Assembly: GCF_016862775.1 (NCBI RefSeq) | Contig: NZ_BONP01000019.1 | Location: 1 to 64,000 of the forward strand | DNA: 64,000 bases | Origin: Cellulomonas phragmiteti | GTDB lineage: Bacteria > Actinomycetota > Actinomycetes > Actinomycetales > Cellulomonadaceae | Reading direction: 5' to 3' | In this document: one piece after another, positions 52,225-63,822 of the stretch | Layout of the letters: each line of letters starts with the position of its first letter | How positions within the stretch are numbered: the first letter of the stretch is position 1 | The notes under the pieces: generated by a model | The model's input: the letters and a program-made list of their open reading frames with translations, nothing else | Told to the model about the DNA's origin: nothing | The model's database searches: none | Translations under genes and position numbers: made by a program

Positions 52225-52300
52225 GCGGCGGTCCTCATCGAGGACGCACCTGCCCACCCACGTGCGGCGACGACGCCATGACCACGAACGGGAGGAGCCG

Positions 52301-52543
52301 TCACTTCTCGCTGCTGTCGTGGTGGCGGCCCAGGGAGATCAGCTTCGCACCCGCGACCGCCGATCCGAGTGACGCGGCGACCAGCACCGGCCGCCGTGCG
52401 CCCGCATCGTTCCAGAGGGGGCGCGCGACCATCAGGACGACGGCGCCGACGAGGAGCGCGACGCCGAGGGAGATGACGACCACCGGGCGCGCGAGCAGGG
52501 AGGTGTCGGGACGAGTCACATCATCGATGTCTACTCGACCCAC
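52301..52543 (-). CDS. Small two-helix membrane protein
   Basis: 80 residues with two hydrophobic stretches (RPVVVISLGVALLVGAVVLM and RPVLVAASLGSAVAGAKLIS) and a polar end. No recognised family. GTG at 52543, or GTG at 52519 as a shorter alternative; neither has a strong ribosome-binding site. Codon bias is acceptable but less extreme than in neighbours. Confidence 0.5.
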   Translation of the reverse strand: MGRVDIDDVTRPDTSLLARPVVVISLGVALLVGAVVLMVARPLWNDAGARRPVLVAASLGSAVAGAKLISLGRHHDSSEK

Positions 52544-52845
52544 GTGCGCGGATCAACCGGCTCCGTCGACCCCGGGACCGAGGCCCCCGTCGACACCGAG
52601 CGGGCGCCGGGTCGACGCACGTGCACGGGGGCGACGGCGGCCGACGTCTCGTCCGCTCCGCCCGTTCAGCCGCGGTGTCCGCGCGCCGATGCCTCAGCAG
52701 GCGCGTCGACCCTCTCCGCCTGCGGCGAACACGGGACGTCGAGGTGGTACCCCGCCGTTAGCATCGAAACACGCCGCTCTGTCGGCTCCGCGCGGAACCC
52801 CTGCCGCGTGGCGCAGCCGGGGCACGCCGCTCGTGAGGAGTGCAC
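52544..52845. other. clpC upstream region
   Basis: 302 nt between the divergent small membrane protein and clpC. No ORF with a good start. A GAGGAG ribosome-binding site precedes the clpC ATG. I see no CIRCE or HAIR inverted repeat; GTTAGCATCGAAAC near 52756-52769 could contain a -10 element. Confidence 0.4.
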
Positions 52846-55425
<2,580 letters not shown>

Positions 55426-55436
55426 CCCGCACCACC

Positions 55437-55470
55437 GACGGCCCCGGCCCCGCGAGGGACCGGGGCCGTC
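55437..55470 (+). terminator. clpC terminator
   Basis: Stem GACGGCCCCGG (55437-55447) with CCGGGGCCGTC (55460-55470), 11 perfect base pairs round a 12-nt loop, starting 11 nt after the clpC stop. Confidence 0.85.
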
Positions 55471-55535
55471 GTCGTGCCCGCAGCTTTTCCGTGACATAAC
55501 CGGACAATGTGGCCAGCACGTTTTGCCCGAGGTTT

Positions 55536-55553
55536 GACGTTACATCTGACGTC
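55536..55553. promoter_or_regulatory. Possible operator before the sugar ABC operon
   Basis: GACGT (55536-55540) and ACGTC (55549-55553) form a dyad with an 8-nt centre; TTGACG (55534-55539) could be a -35. This AT-richer patch lies 160 nt before the binding-protein gene. No CelR or classical LacI-type palindrome is seen in 55471-55715. Confidence 0.3.
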
Positions 55554-55715
55554 CTGCGAGAGTCGGTCCCGGCCGCCACGGCAAGGGTGCGTCCGGCCGG
55601 TGTCCGATGACGTGACACCGCGTGCCCCCGGGCGCGCCCCGGTGGACGCACCCGACGGCAGGGGGCACCCAGGCGCCGTCTGGGATCAGCTGGCTCGACG
55701 AAGAGGACAGATCTG

Positions 55716-57002
55716 ATGAGGGCAACGAGAACGCTGGCGGCGTCGGCCGCCGTGGTCGTGGGCGCGCTGGCGCTGGCGGGGTGCGCCGGGTCCGGCGACC
55801 AGGGCAGCAGCGACGGCACCGTGCGGATGACCTTCTGGCACAACTCGACGACCGACGACGGCAAGGCGTACCAGGAGGCGATGGCGGCGGCCTTCGAGGC
55901 TGAGAACCCCGGGGTCGAGATCACCCTGCAGGTCGTGCAGAACGAGGAGATGGACGGCAAGCTGCAGACCGCCCTGAACTCGGGCGACGCCCCCGACCTG
56001 TTCATGGCGCGCGGCGGCGGCAAGCTCGCCGACATCGTCGAGGCCGGCCAGGTCATGGACCTCACCGACCGGATCGACGACGCCACGCGCGACGCCCTCG
56101 GCACGACGATCGACGCCTTCACCGTCGACGGCAAGGTCTACGGGATGCCGACCGCGGTGCTGCCCGGCGGCATCTTCTACAGCAAGGACCTGTTCGCGCA
56201 GGCCGGCATCGACACCCCGCCGGCGACGATGGCCGAGCTCGGGGACGCCGTCGCCAAGCTCGAGGCCGCGGGCATCGCGCCGATCGCGCTGGGCGCCAAG
56301 GACGCCTGGCCGGCGGCCCACTGGTACTACTTCTTCGCGCTGCGCTCGTGCTCGCAGGAGACGATCGAGTCCGCGGCCACCGAGCGCAGCTTCGACGACC
56401 CGTGCTGGACGCAGGCCGGTGAGGAGTACGCCGACTTCGCGGCCCTCGAGCCGTTCAACGACGGCTACCTCACCACCACCGCGCAGCAGGGTGCCGGGTC
56501 GTCGGCCGGTCTGCTCGCCAACCACCAGGCGGCGATGGAGCTCATGGGCGCCTGGAACCCGGGCGTCATCGCCGGGCTCACCCCGGACGGCGAGCCGCTG
56601 GCCGACCTCGGCTGGTTCCCGTTCCCCGCGGTCGACGGCGGCCAGGGCGACCCGACGGCGATGATGGGCGGCATCGACGGCCTGAGCTGCCACGTCGACG
56701 CGCCGGCCGAGTGCGCCGAGTTCCTCAACTTCCTGCTGCTCAAGGAGAACCAGGAGGCGTTCGCCGAGGCGTTCGTGTCGATCCCGGCCAGCAAGGAGGC
56801 GCTGGGCGTCGTCGCCGACCCCGCGCTGCAGGAGGTGCTCGCCGCCTACGAGGACGCCGCGTACGTGTCGGTGTGGCTGGACACCCTCTTCGGCCAGAAC
56901 GTCGGCAACGCGCTGAACACGGCCGTCGTCGAGATGCTCGCCGGCCAGGGCGACGCCGAGAGCATCGTTGCGACCGTCAACGCCGCTGCCGCCAAGGAGT
57001 AG
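55716..57002 (+). CDS. Sugar ABC transporter substrate-binding lipoprotein
   Basis: 428 residues, family 1 extracellular solute-binding protein. Lipoprotein signal with LALAGC (Cys23), then the typical VRMTFWHNSTTDDGKAYQEA, APDLFMARGGGKLADIVEAG and MPTAVLPGGIFYSKDLF. Two extra cysteines (RSCSQETIES and DPCW) may form a disulfide. It captures oligosaccharides outside the cell; xylo-oligosaccharides or a related hemicellulose product are likely given the GH3/GH43 genes that follow. ATG with AGAGGA upstream. Confidence 0.93.
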   Translation: MRATRTLAASAAVVVGALALAGCAGSGDQGSSDGTVRMTFWHNSTTDDGKAYQEAMAAAFEAENPGVEITLQVVQNEEMDGKLQTALNSGDAPDLFMARGGGKLADIVEAGQVMDLTDRIDDATRDALGTTIDAFTVDGKVYGMPTAVLPGGIFYSKDLFAQAGIDTPPATMAELGDAVAKLEAAGIAPIALGAKDAWPAAHWYYFFALRSCSQETIESAATERSFDDPCWTQAGEEYADFAALEPFNDGYLTTTAQQGAGSSAGLLANHQAAMELMGAWNPGVIAGLTPDGEPLADLGWFPFPAVDGGQGDPTAMMGGIDGLSCHVDAPAECAEFLNFLLLKENQEAFAEAFVSIPASKEALGVVADPALQEVLAAYEDAAYVSVWLDTLFGQNVGNALNTAVVEMLAGQGDAESIVATVNAAAAKE

Positions 57003-57010
57003 CGCGTCCC

Positions 57011-58027
57011 ATGAGCAGCTCCCAGGGCGAGAACGCGCTGGTCGTCACGCCGCCGCCCGGGGGGCGCTCGACGGCCGGGGACGGCGCCACCACGGCGCCG
57101 TCCCCGGCCCGCCGGCCGCGCGGGACGGACTGGCGCACGCGCGCGGAGATCGCGCTGCTCGCCGGCCCGGCGATCGTCGTGTTCGTCGCGTTCGTGATCT
57201 TCCCGGTCCTCATGGCCGCGTACTACGGCTTCTTCCGGTGGAAGGGGTACGGCCCGCCGACCGACTTCGTGGGCCTGCAGAACTACGTCGCGATCCTGCA
57301 GGACACGACGTTCCACGACGCCCTGCGCCACAACGGGTTCATCGTGGTGATGTCCCTGGTGATGCAGGGCCCCGCCGCGGTGGCGCTCGCGCTGCTGCTC
57401 AACCGCCGGATGCGGGGGCGCTCGGTCATCCGGGTGCTGATCTTCGTGCCCTACGTCATCTCCGAGGTCATCGTCGGCGTCGGCTGGAGCCTGATGCTGC
57501 AGACGTCGGGCGCGGTGAACGGGTTCCTGACGAAGATCGGGCTGGAGGCGTGGACGGTCGACTGGCTGTCCGACCCGGACATCGCGATCTGGTCGCTGAT
57601 GATCATCATCACGTGGAAGTACATCGGGTTCGCCGTGATCCTCTTCCTCGCGGGGCTGCAGTCGATCCCCGAGGAGCTGCACGAGGCCGCCGCGATCGAC
57701 GGGGCGTCGTTCTGGCAGGCGCAGCGCAGCATCACGCTGCCGCTGCTCGGACCCACGATGCGGATCTGGGCGTTCCTGTCGATCATCGGGGCGCTGCAGC
57801 TGTTCGACCTCGTCTACATCATCTGGGGCCAGTACGTGTCCGCCACGGCCGGCACCTCGACCATGGCGACCTACATGGTGCTCAACGGGCGCAACGCGGG
57901 GAACTACGGCTTCGGCAACGCGGTCGCCGTCGTGCTGTTCCTCATCTCGTTGGTCATCGCGCTCACGTACCAGCGGTTCGTGCTGCGGCGCGACACCGAG
58001 GGTGCGCTCACGGGAGGGACGAAGTGA
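57011..58027 (+). CDS. Sugar ABC transporter permease 1 (MalF-like)
   Basis: 338 residues with six membrane helices after a Pro/Ser-rich cytosolic N-terminus. The EAA loop that contacts the ATPase is EELHEAAAIDGASFWQAQRS. Starts 8 nt after the binding-protein stop and overlaps permease 2 by one base (TGATG). Pairs with permease 2 to form the membrane pore. Confidence 0.93.
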   Translation: MSSSQGENALVVTPPPGGRSTAGDGATTAPSPARRPRGTDWRTRAEIALLAGPAIVVFVAFVIFPVLMAAYYGFFRWKGYGPPTDFVGLQNYVAILQDTTFHDALRHNGFIVVMSLVMQGPAAVALALLLNRRMRGRSVIRVLIFVPYVISEVIVGVGWSLMLQTSGAVNGFLTKIGLEAWTVDWLSDPDIAIWSLMIIITWKYIGFAVILFLAGLQSIPEELHEAAAIDGASFWQAQRSITLPLLGPTMRIWAFLSIIGALQLFDLVYIIWGQYVSATAGTSTMATYMVLNGRNAGNYGFGNAVAVVLFLISLVIALTYQRFVLRRDTEGALTGGTK

Positions 58028-58911
58028 TGGCAGCCATCGCCGTGCAGACCACCCCGGCCCGCGCCCCGGGACCGGCGCGCCGCCGCGGCTCGACGCTCCA
58101 CCGCGTCAACCCCCTGGTCTACGTGGTCGCCTGGCTGCTCGTGGGGGTGTGCATCGGCCCCGTCGCCTTCATCATCCTCGGCGGCCTGCGGACCAACTCG
58201 CAGATCACGGCGGACCCGTCCGGGTTCCCCACCACGTGGGAGTTCGGCAACTACTCGTCGGTGCTCACCAGCTCGCTGTTCTGGCAGCAGGCGGCCAACT
58301 CCGCGATCGCGGGCATCTCGACGACGCTCGGCGTGGTCGTCCTCGGCGTCATGGCGAGCTTCGTGCTCGCCCGCTACCGGTTCAACGGCCAGGCGGCGAT
58401 GTACACGCTGTTCGCGGCGGGCCTGATGTTCCCGATGACCGTGGCCATCACGCCGCTGTACATCCTCGTGCGCGCCCTGGGCCTCATGAACACCCTGCCG
58501 GGCATCATCCTGCCGCAGATCGCCTTCGCGCTGCCGGTGACCATCATCATCCTCGTGCCGTTCCTGCGGGCCATCCCCAAGGAGCTGGAGGAGGCCGCGT
58601 CGATCGACGGGGCCAGCCGCCTCGGGTTCTTCGTCCGGATGGTCGTCCCGCTGTCGCTGCCCGGTGTCGTGACGGTCGGCATCCTGGCGTTCGTGGCGAG
58701 CTGGAACAGCTACATGCTGCCGCTGTTCATCCTCAACAACGAGGTGATGTACACGCTGCCGCTGGGCGTGCAGTCGTTCGCGTCGCAGTACTCCGTCGAC
58801 ACCGCGCGCGTCCTGGCGTTCGTGTCGTTGTCGATGATCCCGGCCCTGATCTTCTTCTCCCTGTTCGAACGACGGATCGTCGGTGGGCTCACCGGCGCCG
58901 TCAAGGGCTGA
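58027..58911 (+). CDS. Sugar ABC transporter permease 2 (MalG-like)
   Basis: 294 residues, six membrane helices, EAA loop KELEEAASIDGASRLGFFVR. Translationally coupled to permease 1. No ATPase gene lies in the cluster, as is common for this importer class, where a shared MsmK-type ATPase energises several systems. Confidence 0.93.
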   Translation: MAAIAVQTTPARAPGPARRRGSTLHRVNPLVYVVAWLLVGVCIGPVAFIILGGLRTNSQITADPSGFPTTWEFGNYSSVLTSSLFWQQAANSAIAGISTTLGVVVLGVMASFVLARYRFNGQAAMYTLFAAGLMFPMTVAITPLYILVRALGLMNTLPGIILPQIAFALPVTIIILVPFLRAIPKELEEAASIDGASRLGFFVRMVVPLSLPGVVTVGILAFVASWNSYMLPLFILNNEVMYTLPLGVQSFASQYSVDTARVLAFVSLSMIPALIFFSLFERRIVGGLTGAVKG

Positions 58912-58955
58912 CACCCCGCAGCCCGCACCACCCTCATCCGAAGGAGCACCACCTC

Positions 58956-61385
58956 GTGTCCCACACCCCCGGCACCGCCACGCAGCGCGCGGTGCCCACG
59001 GCGGCCGCCCCGGCCGCCATGCCCGTCGTCTCCTCCCGCGTCCGCGACCTGCACGCGCGGATGACCCTGGAGGAGAAGCTCGCCCAGCTGGTCGGCTACT
59101 GGCTGGACCAGAACGGCACGGTCGCCCCGATGCAGTCGGAGATGGCCGCGGGCCAGAAGGGCTCGGGCGAGCTCGCGGAGATCACCCGCCACGGCCTGGG
59201 CCACTACACGCGCGTCTACGGGACGCGTCCCGTCGAGCCCGCCGAGCGTGCCGCGTGGCTGTGGGCCGAGCAGCGCCGGCTCAAGCGGGAGACGCGCCTG
59301 GGCATCCCGGCGCTCGTGCACGAGGAGTGCCTCACCGGGCTCGCGGCCTGGCAGGCGGCGAGCTACCCGACGCCGCTGGCCTGGGGCGCCGCGTTCGACC
59401 CGGACCTGGTGCACGAGGCCGCGCGGGCCATCGGCGACTCCATGCGCGAGCTCGGCATCCACCAGGGCCTGGCGCCCGTGCTCGACGTCGTCGGCGACCC
59501 GCGGTGGGGGCGCGTCGACGAGTGCATCGGGGAGGACCCGTACCTCGTCGGGACCGTCGGCACCGCGTACGTGCGCGGCCTGCAGGACGCCGGCGTGCAC
59601 GCGACCCTCAAGCACTTCGTCGGCTACTCCGCGTCGGCCGCGGGGCGCAACCACGCGCCCGTGCACGCCGGTCCGCGCGAGCTCGCGGAGATCTACCTGC
59701 CGCCGTTCGAGATGGCGGTGCGCGACGGCGGGGTCCGCTCGGTCATGAACTCCTACGCCGACGTCGACGGGGTGCCCGTCGCGGCGGACCCGCACTACCT
59801 CACCGAGGTGCTGCGCGAGCAGTGGGGGTTCGACGGCGTGGTCGTCGCCGACTACTTCGCCGTCGCGTTCCTGCAGGTCATGCACGGTGTCGCGGCCGAC
59901 CGCGGGGAGGCGGCCGCCCTCGCGCTCGCCGCGGGCCTGGACGTCGAGCTGCCCACCGGCGACGCGTTCCTGGCCCCGCTGGCCGAGCGCGTGCGCGCCG
60001 GGCTGACCGACGAGGCGCTGGTCGACCGGGCCGTGCTGCGCGCGCTCGCGCAGAAGGAGGAGCTGGGGCTGCTGGACCCCGAGGCGTTCGAGGACGAGCC
60101 GCCCGCGCACGTCGACCTCGACTCGCCGCGGCACCGCGCGCTGGCGCGTCGGCTCGCCGAGGAGTCCGTGGTGCTGCTGGCGAACGACGGCGTCCTGCCG
60201 CTGGCCGCCGCGCGCCGGGTCGCGGTCGTCGGCCCCAACGCGGCGCGCCCCGAGGCGCTCATGGGCTGCTACTCGTTCGCGAACCACGTGCTCGCGCACC
60301 ACCCCGGCCTGCCGCTGGGCTTCGAGATCCGCAGCGTGCACGAGGCGCTGGCCGCGGCCCTGCCCGACGTCACGTTCGCCGAGGGGTGCGCGGTCGAGGG
60401 CGACGACACCAGCGGGTTCGCCGCGGCGGTGGCGGCGGCGGCGGACGCGGACGTCGCGGTCGTCGTGGTCGGCGACCAGGCGGGCCTGTTCGGCCGGGGG
60501 ACCGTCGGCGAGGGCAACGACGTCCAGACGCTCGAGCTGCCGGGGGTGCAGCGCGCGCTCGTCGAGGCGCTGGTGGCGACGGGCACCCCGGTGGTCATGG
60601 TGCTGCTCACGGGCCGGCCGTACGCGATCGGCTGGGCGCTGGACGGCGAGGGCCCGCGCCCCGCCGCGGTGCTGCAGGCGTTCTTCCCCGGTGAGGGCGG
60701 TGGCGACGCGATCGCGGACCTGCTCACCGGTGCCGTGACGCCGTCGGGCCGGCTGCCGGTCTCGCTGCCGCGCGCGGCCGGTGCGCAGCCGTTCCGCTAC
60801 CTGCACCCGGTGCTGGGCGGGCCGTCCGACGTGACGTCGACCGACCCGACGCCCGTGCGGCCCTTCGGGTTCGGGCTGTCGTACACGACGTTCGCGTACG
60901 ACGACCTGCACGTGGACCCGACCGTCGACTCCGCCGGCACGTTCACGGCGTCCGTCACGGTGACGAACACGGGCGACGTCGCCGGCGCCGACGTCGTGCA
61001 GCTCTACGGCCGGGACGTCGTCGCGTCCGTCGTGCGGCCCGTGGCCCAGCTGCTCGGCTACGCGCGCGTCGAGCTCGCGGCCGGGCAGTCGCGGCGCGTC
61101 ACGTTCCGGGTGCCGACCACGCGCCTGGCCCTGGCCGACCGCCGGCTGGTGCGCGTCGTCGAGCCGGGCGACGTGCAGGTCTGGGTCGCCTCCCACGCCG
61201 CCGTCGCGGACCCCGGCGCCGTCGCCGACGCCACGGGTGGGGCGATCACGAGCGCCCGCGCGACCACCCGGCGCACCGTGCCGGGCCACAGCACCCCGCA
61301 CGCCGTCCTGCAGGTCACGGGCGCCGTGCACGAGATCACCGCCGAGGACCGGCGGATCGTCGACGTGGAGGTCAACGACGCATGA
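58956..61385 (+). CDS. GH3 beta-xylosidase/beta-glucosidase
   Basis: 809 residues, no signal peptide, so intracellular. Domains: a TIM barrel (about 25-400) with the catalytic nucleophile Asp299 in GVVVADYFAV and substrate-binding KHF (TLKHFVGYSA); an alpha/beta sandwich (about 400-610) with RVAVVGPNAARPEALMG; and a fibronectin-III-like domain (about 650-745, VTVTNTGDVAGADVVQLY). It should release monosaccharides from imported oligosaccharides. Substrate (xylose or glucose) cannot be settled from sequence, but the GH43 partner favours xylosides. GTG start with AAGGAG, and an ATGA overlap with GH43. Confidence 0.95.
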   Translation: MSHTPGTATQRAVPTAAAPAAMPVVSSRVRDLHARMTLEEKLAQLVGYWLDQNGTVAPMQSEMAAGQKGSGELAEITRHGLGHYTRVYGTRPVEPAERAAWLWAEQRRLKRETRLGIPALVHEECLTGLAAWQAASYPTPLAWGAAFDPDLVHEAARAIGDSMRELGIHQGLAPVLDVVGDPRWGRVDECIGEDPYLVGTVGTAYVRGLQDAGVHATLKHFVGYSASAAGRNHAPVHAGPRELAEIYLPPFEMAVRDGGVRSVMNSYADVDGVPVAADPHYLTEVLREQWGFDGVVVADYFAVAFLQVMHGVAADRGEAAALALAAGLDVELPTGDAFLAPLAERVRAGLTDEALVDRAVLRALAQKEELGLLDPEAFEDEPPAHVDLDSPRHRALARRLAEESVVLLANDGVLPLAAARRVAVVGPNAARPEALMGCYSFANHVLAHHPGLPLGFEIRSVHEALAAALPDVTFAEGCAVEGDDTSGFAAAVAAAADADVAVVVVGDQAGLFGRGTVGEGNDVQTLELPGVQRALVEALVATGTPVVMVLLTGRPYAIGWALDGEGPRPAAVLQAFFPGEGGGDAIADLLTGAVTPSGRLPVSLPRAAGAQPFRYLHPVLGGPSDVTSTDPTPVRPFGFGLSYTTFAYDDLHVDPTVDSAGTFTASVTVTNTGDVAGADVVQLYGRDVVASVVRPVAQLLGYARVELAAGQSRRVTFRVPTTRLALADRRLVRVVEPGDVQVWVASHAAVADPGAVADATGGAITSARATTRRTVPGHSTPHAVLQVTGAVHEITAEDRRIVDVEVNDA

Positions 61386-62932
61386 GCACCGTGACGAACC
61401 CGATCCTGCCCGGGTGCTACCCGGACCCGTCGATCTGCCGGGTGGGGGAGGACTACTACCTCGTGACGTCGACGTTCGAGTACCTGCCGGGCCTGCCGGT
61501 GCTGCACTCCCGCGACCTGGTGACCTGGGAGCAGATCGGCCACGTCGTCCACCGGCCCGGTCAGCTCGACTACACCGGGATCGCGTCGTCCGGCGGCCTG
61601 TACGCCCCCACGATCCGGCACCACGACGGCCTGTTCTGGGTCATCTGCACGCTCGTCGGCCAGCCGCAGGGCAACCCCGGCGGCAACTTCCTCATGACGG
61701 CGACGGACCCGGCCGGGCCGTGGTCGGACCCGATGTGGCTCGACGCCGACGGCATCGACCCCTCGATCTTCTTCGACGACGACGGGCGCATCTGGGTGCA
61801 CGGCACGCGGCTGGCGCGCGAGCCGCAGTGGTACCACCAGACCGAGGTCTGGATCCGTGAGCTGGACCCGGAGACGAAGAAGCTGACGGGACCGGAGCAC
61901 GTCGTGTGGAGCGGGGCCGTCAAGGGCGCCGTCTGGGCCGAGGCGCCGCACCTGTACAAGGTCGACGGCACCTACTACCTCATGGCGGCCGAGGCCGGCA
62001 CCGAGTTCCACCACGCCGAGAGCATCGCGCAGGCGGAGGTCGTCACCGGCCCGTACGTGGGCACCCGCGGCAACCCCATCCTCACGCACCGGCACCTGGG
62101 CCGGCAGTACCCGGTCGTCGGCGCGGGGCACGCCGACCTCGTCGAGGCCGCCGACGGCTCCTGGTGGGCGGTGCTGCTGGCGATGCGCACGTACGGCGGC
62201 TACCACTACCCGCTGGGCCGCGAGACGTTCCTCGTGCCCGTGGTGTGGGAGGACGGGTGGCCCGTGTTCGCCCCGGGGGTCGGGCGGGTGCCGGACCAGG
62301 TCGAGGTCCCGTTCGCGACGGGCCCGGCGACGGGCCTCGTGCAGGGCGGGACGTCGGGCGTGGTGCCGTCGGACGACCCGCGGTGGACGGCCGTGCGCGC
62401 GCTGCCCACGCAGGTCGCCACGCCCGCGGGCGACGGCTGGGACCTGCCGCTGCGGCCCGCGACGCTCGCGGACCTCGAGGTGCCGGCGTTCCTCGGGCTG
62501 CGGCTGCAGCACCGCGACGCCGACCTCGTGGTGCGGGTTGGCGCGGACCTGACCGACGGCGAGGAGGTCGGCGTGGCCGTGCGCCAGTCGGAGAAGGACC
62601 ACGTCCGCCTGGCCGTGACGACGCACGAGGGCGTCGTCCGGGCGCAGGTCGTCCACCGCCAGGGCGGCGAGGACCGCGTGGTCGGTGAGGCGGCGGTCGC
62701 CGGGGGCGCGCCGCTCACGCTGGTCGTCCGCGCGCGCGGCGTCGACCTGGACCTGCTCGTCGGCGCCGGTGACGACGCACCCGTCGTGGTGGGCTCGGCG
62801 CTGACGACCGACCTCGACACCGTGGCCACGGGCGGGTTCCTCGGCCTGTGGCTCGGGGTGTACGGGACGAGCAACGGCGCACCGACGGGCACGGTCGCCC
62901 ACGTGGAGCGCGTGGAGTACCTGCCGGCGTGA
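61382..62932 (+). CDS. GH43 beta-xylosidase (subfamily 11-like)
   Basis: 516 residues, no signal peptide. A five-bladed propeller with the three catalytic acids: general base Asp15 (YPDPSI), pKa modulator Asp126 (GIDPSIFF) and general acid Glu187 (WAEAPHLY). The C-terminal jelly-roll-like domain (about 330-510) is that of XynB-type beta-xylosidases. TSTFEYLPGLPVLHSRDLV is typical of subfamily 11. It should remove xylose (or arabinose) from short xylo-oligosaccharides. The start overlaps the GH3 stop (ATGA). Confidence 0.95.
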   Translation: MSTVTNPILPGCYPDPSICRVGEDYYLVTSTFEYLPGLPVLHSRDLVTWEQIGHVVHRPGQLDYTGIASSGGLYAPTIRHHDGLFWVICTLVGQPQGNPGGNFLMTATDPAGPWSDPMWLDADGIDPSIFFDDDGRIWVHGTRLAREPQWYHQTEVWIRELDPETKKLTGPEHVVWSGAVKGAVWAEAPHLYKVDGTYYLMAAEAGTEFHHAESIAQAEVVTGPYVGTRGNPILTHRHLGRQYPVVGAGHADLVEAADGSWWAVLLAMRTYGGYHYPLGRETFLVPVVWEDGWPVFAPGVGRVPDQVEVPFATGPATGLVQGGTSGVVPSDDPRWTAVRALPTQVATPAGDGWDLPLRPATLADLEVPAFLGLRLQHRDADLVVRVGADLTDGEEVGVAVRQSEKDHVRLAVTTHEGVVRAQVVHRQGGEDRVVGEAAVAGGAPLTLVVRARGVDLDLLVGAGDDAPVVVGSALTTDLDTVATGGFLGLWLGVYGTSNGAPTGTVAHVERVEYLPA

Positions 62933-62938
62933 CGCACC

Positions 62939-62972
62939 CACCGGGCCGCGGCGGGGGTGTCGCGGCCCGGTG
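62939..62972. terminator. Terminator of the GH3/GH43 operon
   Basis: Perfect 12-bp stem, CACCGGGCCGCG (62939-62950) with CGCGGCCCGGTG (62961-62972), 10-nt loop, right after the GH43 stop and just before the next promoter. Confidence 0.8.
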
Positions 62973-62980
62973 CAGTGCGG

Positions 62981-62986
62981 CAGGGT
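62981..62986 (+). promoter_or_regulatory. -10 hexamer of lipoprotein gene
   Basis: CAGGGT, 6 nt before the ATG at 62993. Confidence 0.35.
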
Positions 62987-62992
62987 GGGGGG

Positions 62993-63688
62993 ATGAGCGG
63001 GCGGCGGGGGACGGGGCGGGCGTGGGGCGGCGTGCTGGTGGCCGGTCTGCTGGTGGTCGGCCCGCTGGTGGGGTGCGCGGGCCAGGCGTCGCCGGGCGGC
63101 GACCCGGTGGAGCCGACGCAGCCCTCGGACCCCGCGGTCCCGTCGGACCCGGCGACCGCGGGGGCGGACGTGGCCGAGGTGGTCGACGCGGCCGACTGCG
63201 CCGTGCGCGAGACCTTCACGGCGTACGGGTCCGGTGAGGGCGACGGGCTGCCCGCCGCGCCGCGGGCGGGGGCCGTGCCGCCGGGGTTTGTGCCGGTGGC
63301 CGCCGTGGAGTGCCGGTGGGTCATGGACGTCCAGCCGGCCCCGGAGCCGCCGCAGGTCGTCGAGCCGGGTGAGACCGCGCCCGAGGCGCCCGTGGCGCCG
63401 GACGCGCCCGCCGGGACCGCGGGAGGCGCACGCGTCGACGTCGTGCGGCTCGAGGGCGACCTGGCTCCGCTGCTGGCGCAGCTGGCGCGTCCCGACGTCC
63501 CCGCGCAGCCCGACCAGGCGTGCATCGCGATGTTCGAGGTCGTGCCGCTGCTGTACCTCGTCGACGCCGACGACCGCGCGGTGCGGGTCGCGTGGCCGAC
63601 CGACGCGTGCGGGTTCCTGCTCGACGGCGCGGCGGACACGGTCGCGGCGCTGACGCCGGGCTCGACCACCACGCTGACCCTGCCCTGA
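62993..63688 (+). CDS. Hypothetical lipoprotein
   Basis: 231 residues. Signal peptide ending LVGC (Cys28), a Pro/Asp/Thr-rich linker, then a small domain with three cysteines beyond the linker (DCAVRETF, VECRWVM, QACIAMF) and a fourth in TDACGFLL, perhaps two disulfides. No family recognised. An upstream in-frame ATG at 62957 would put charged residues before the signal and lies inside the terminator. Confidence 0.75.
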   Translation: MSGRRGTGRAWGGVLVAGLLVVGPLVGCAGQASPGGDPVEPTQPSDPAVPSDPATAGADVAEVVDAADCAVRETFTAYGSGEGDGLPAAPRAGAVPPGFVPVAAVECRWVMDVQPAPEPPQVVEPGETAPEAPVAPDAPAGTAGGARVDVVRLEGDLAPLLAQLARPDVPAQPDQACIAMFEVVPLLYLVDADDRAVRVAWPTDACGFLLDGAADTVAALTPGSTTTLTLP

Positions 63689-63822
63689 CCGGGCGGACCA
63701 CCGGTCGGACCCGACTTGCCCCGCGCCCGCGGACCGGTCACGGTGGGTGCTCGTCGGTCCGGCGGGCAGGTGCGCCCGCGCGGTGCTGCCGGCGGACCAC
63801 GAGCAGGGGAGGGCACGACGCG

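Noticed and set aside
52544..52845. CIRCE or HAIR operator upstream of clpC
   Set aside because: No inverted repeat of either consensus could be found by eye.
55471..55715. CelR-type 14-bp operator for the sugar operon
   Set aside because: TGGGAGCGCTCCCA or a close variant is not present.
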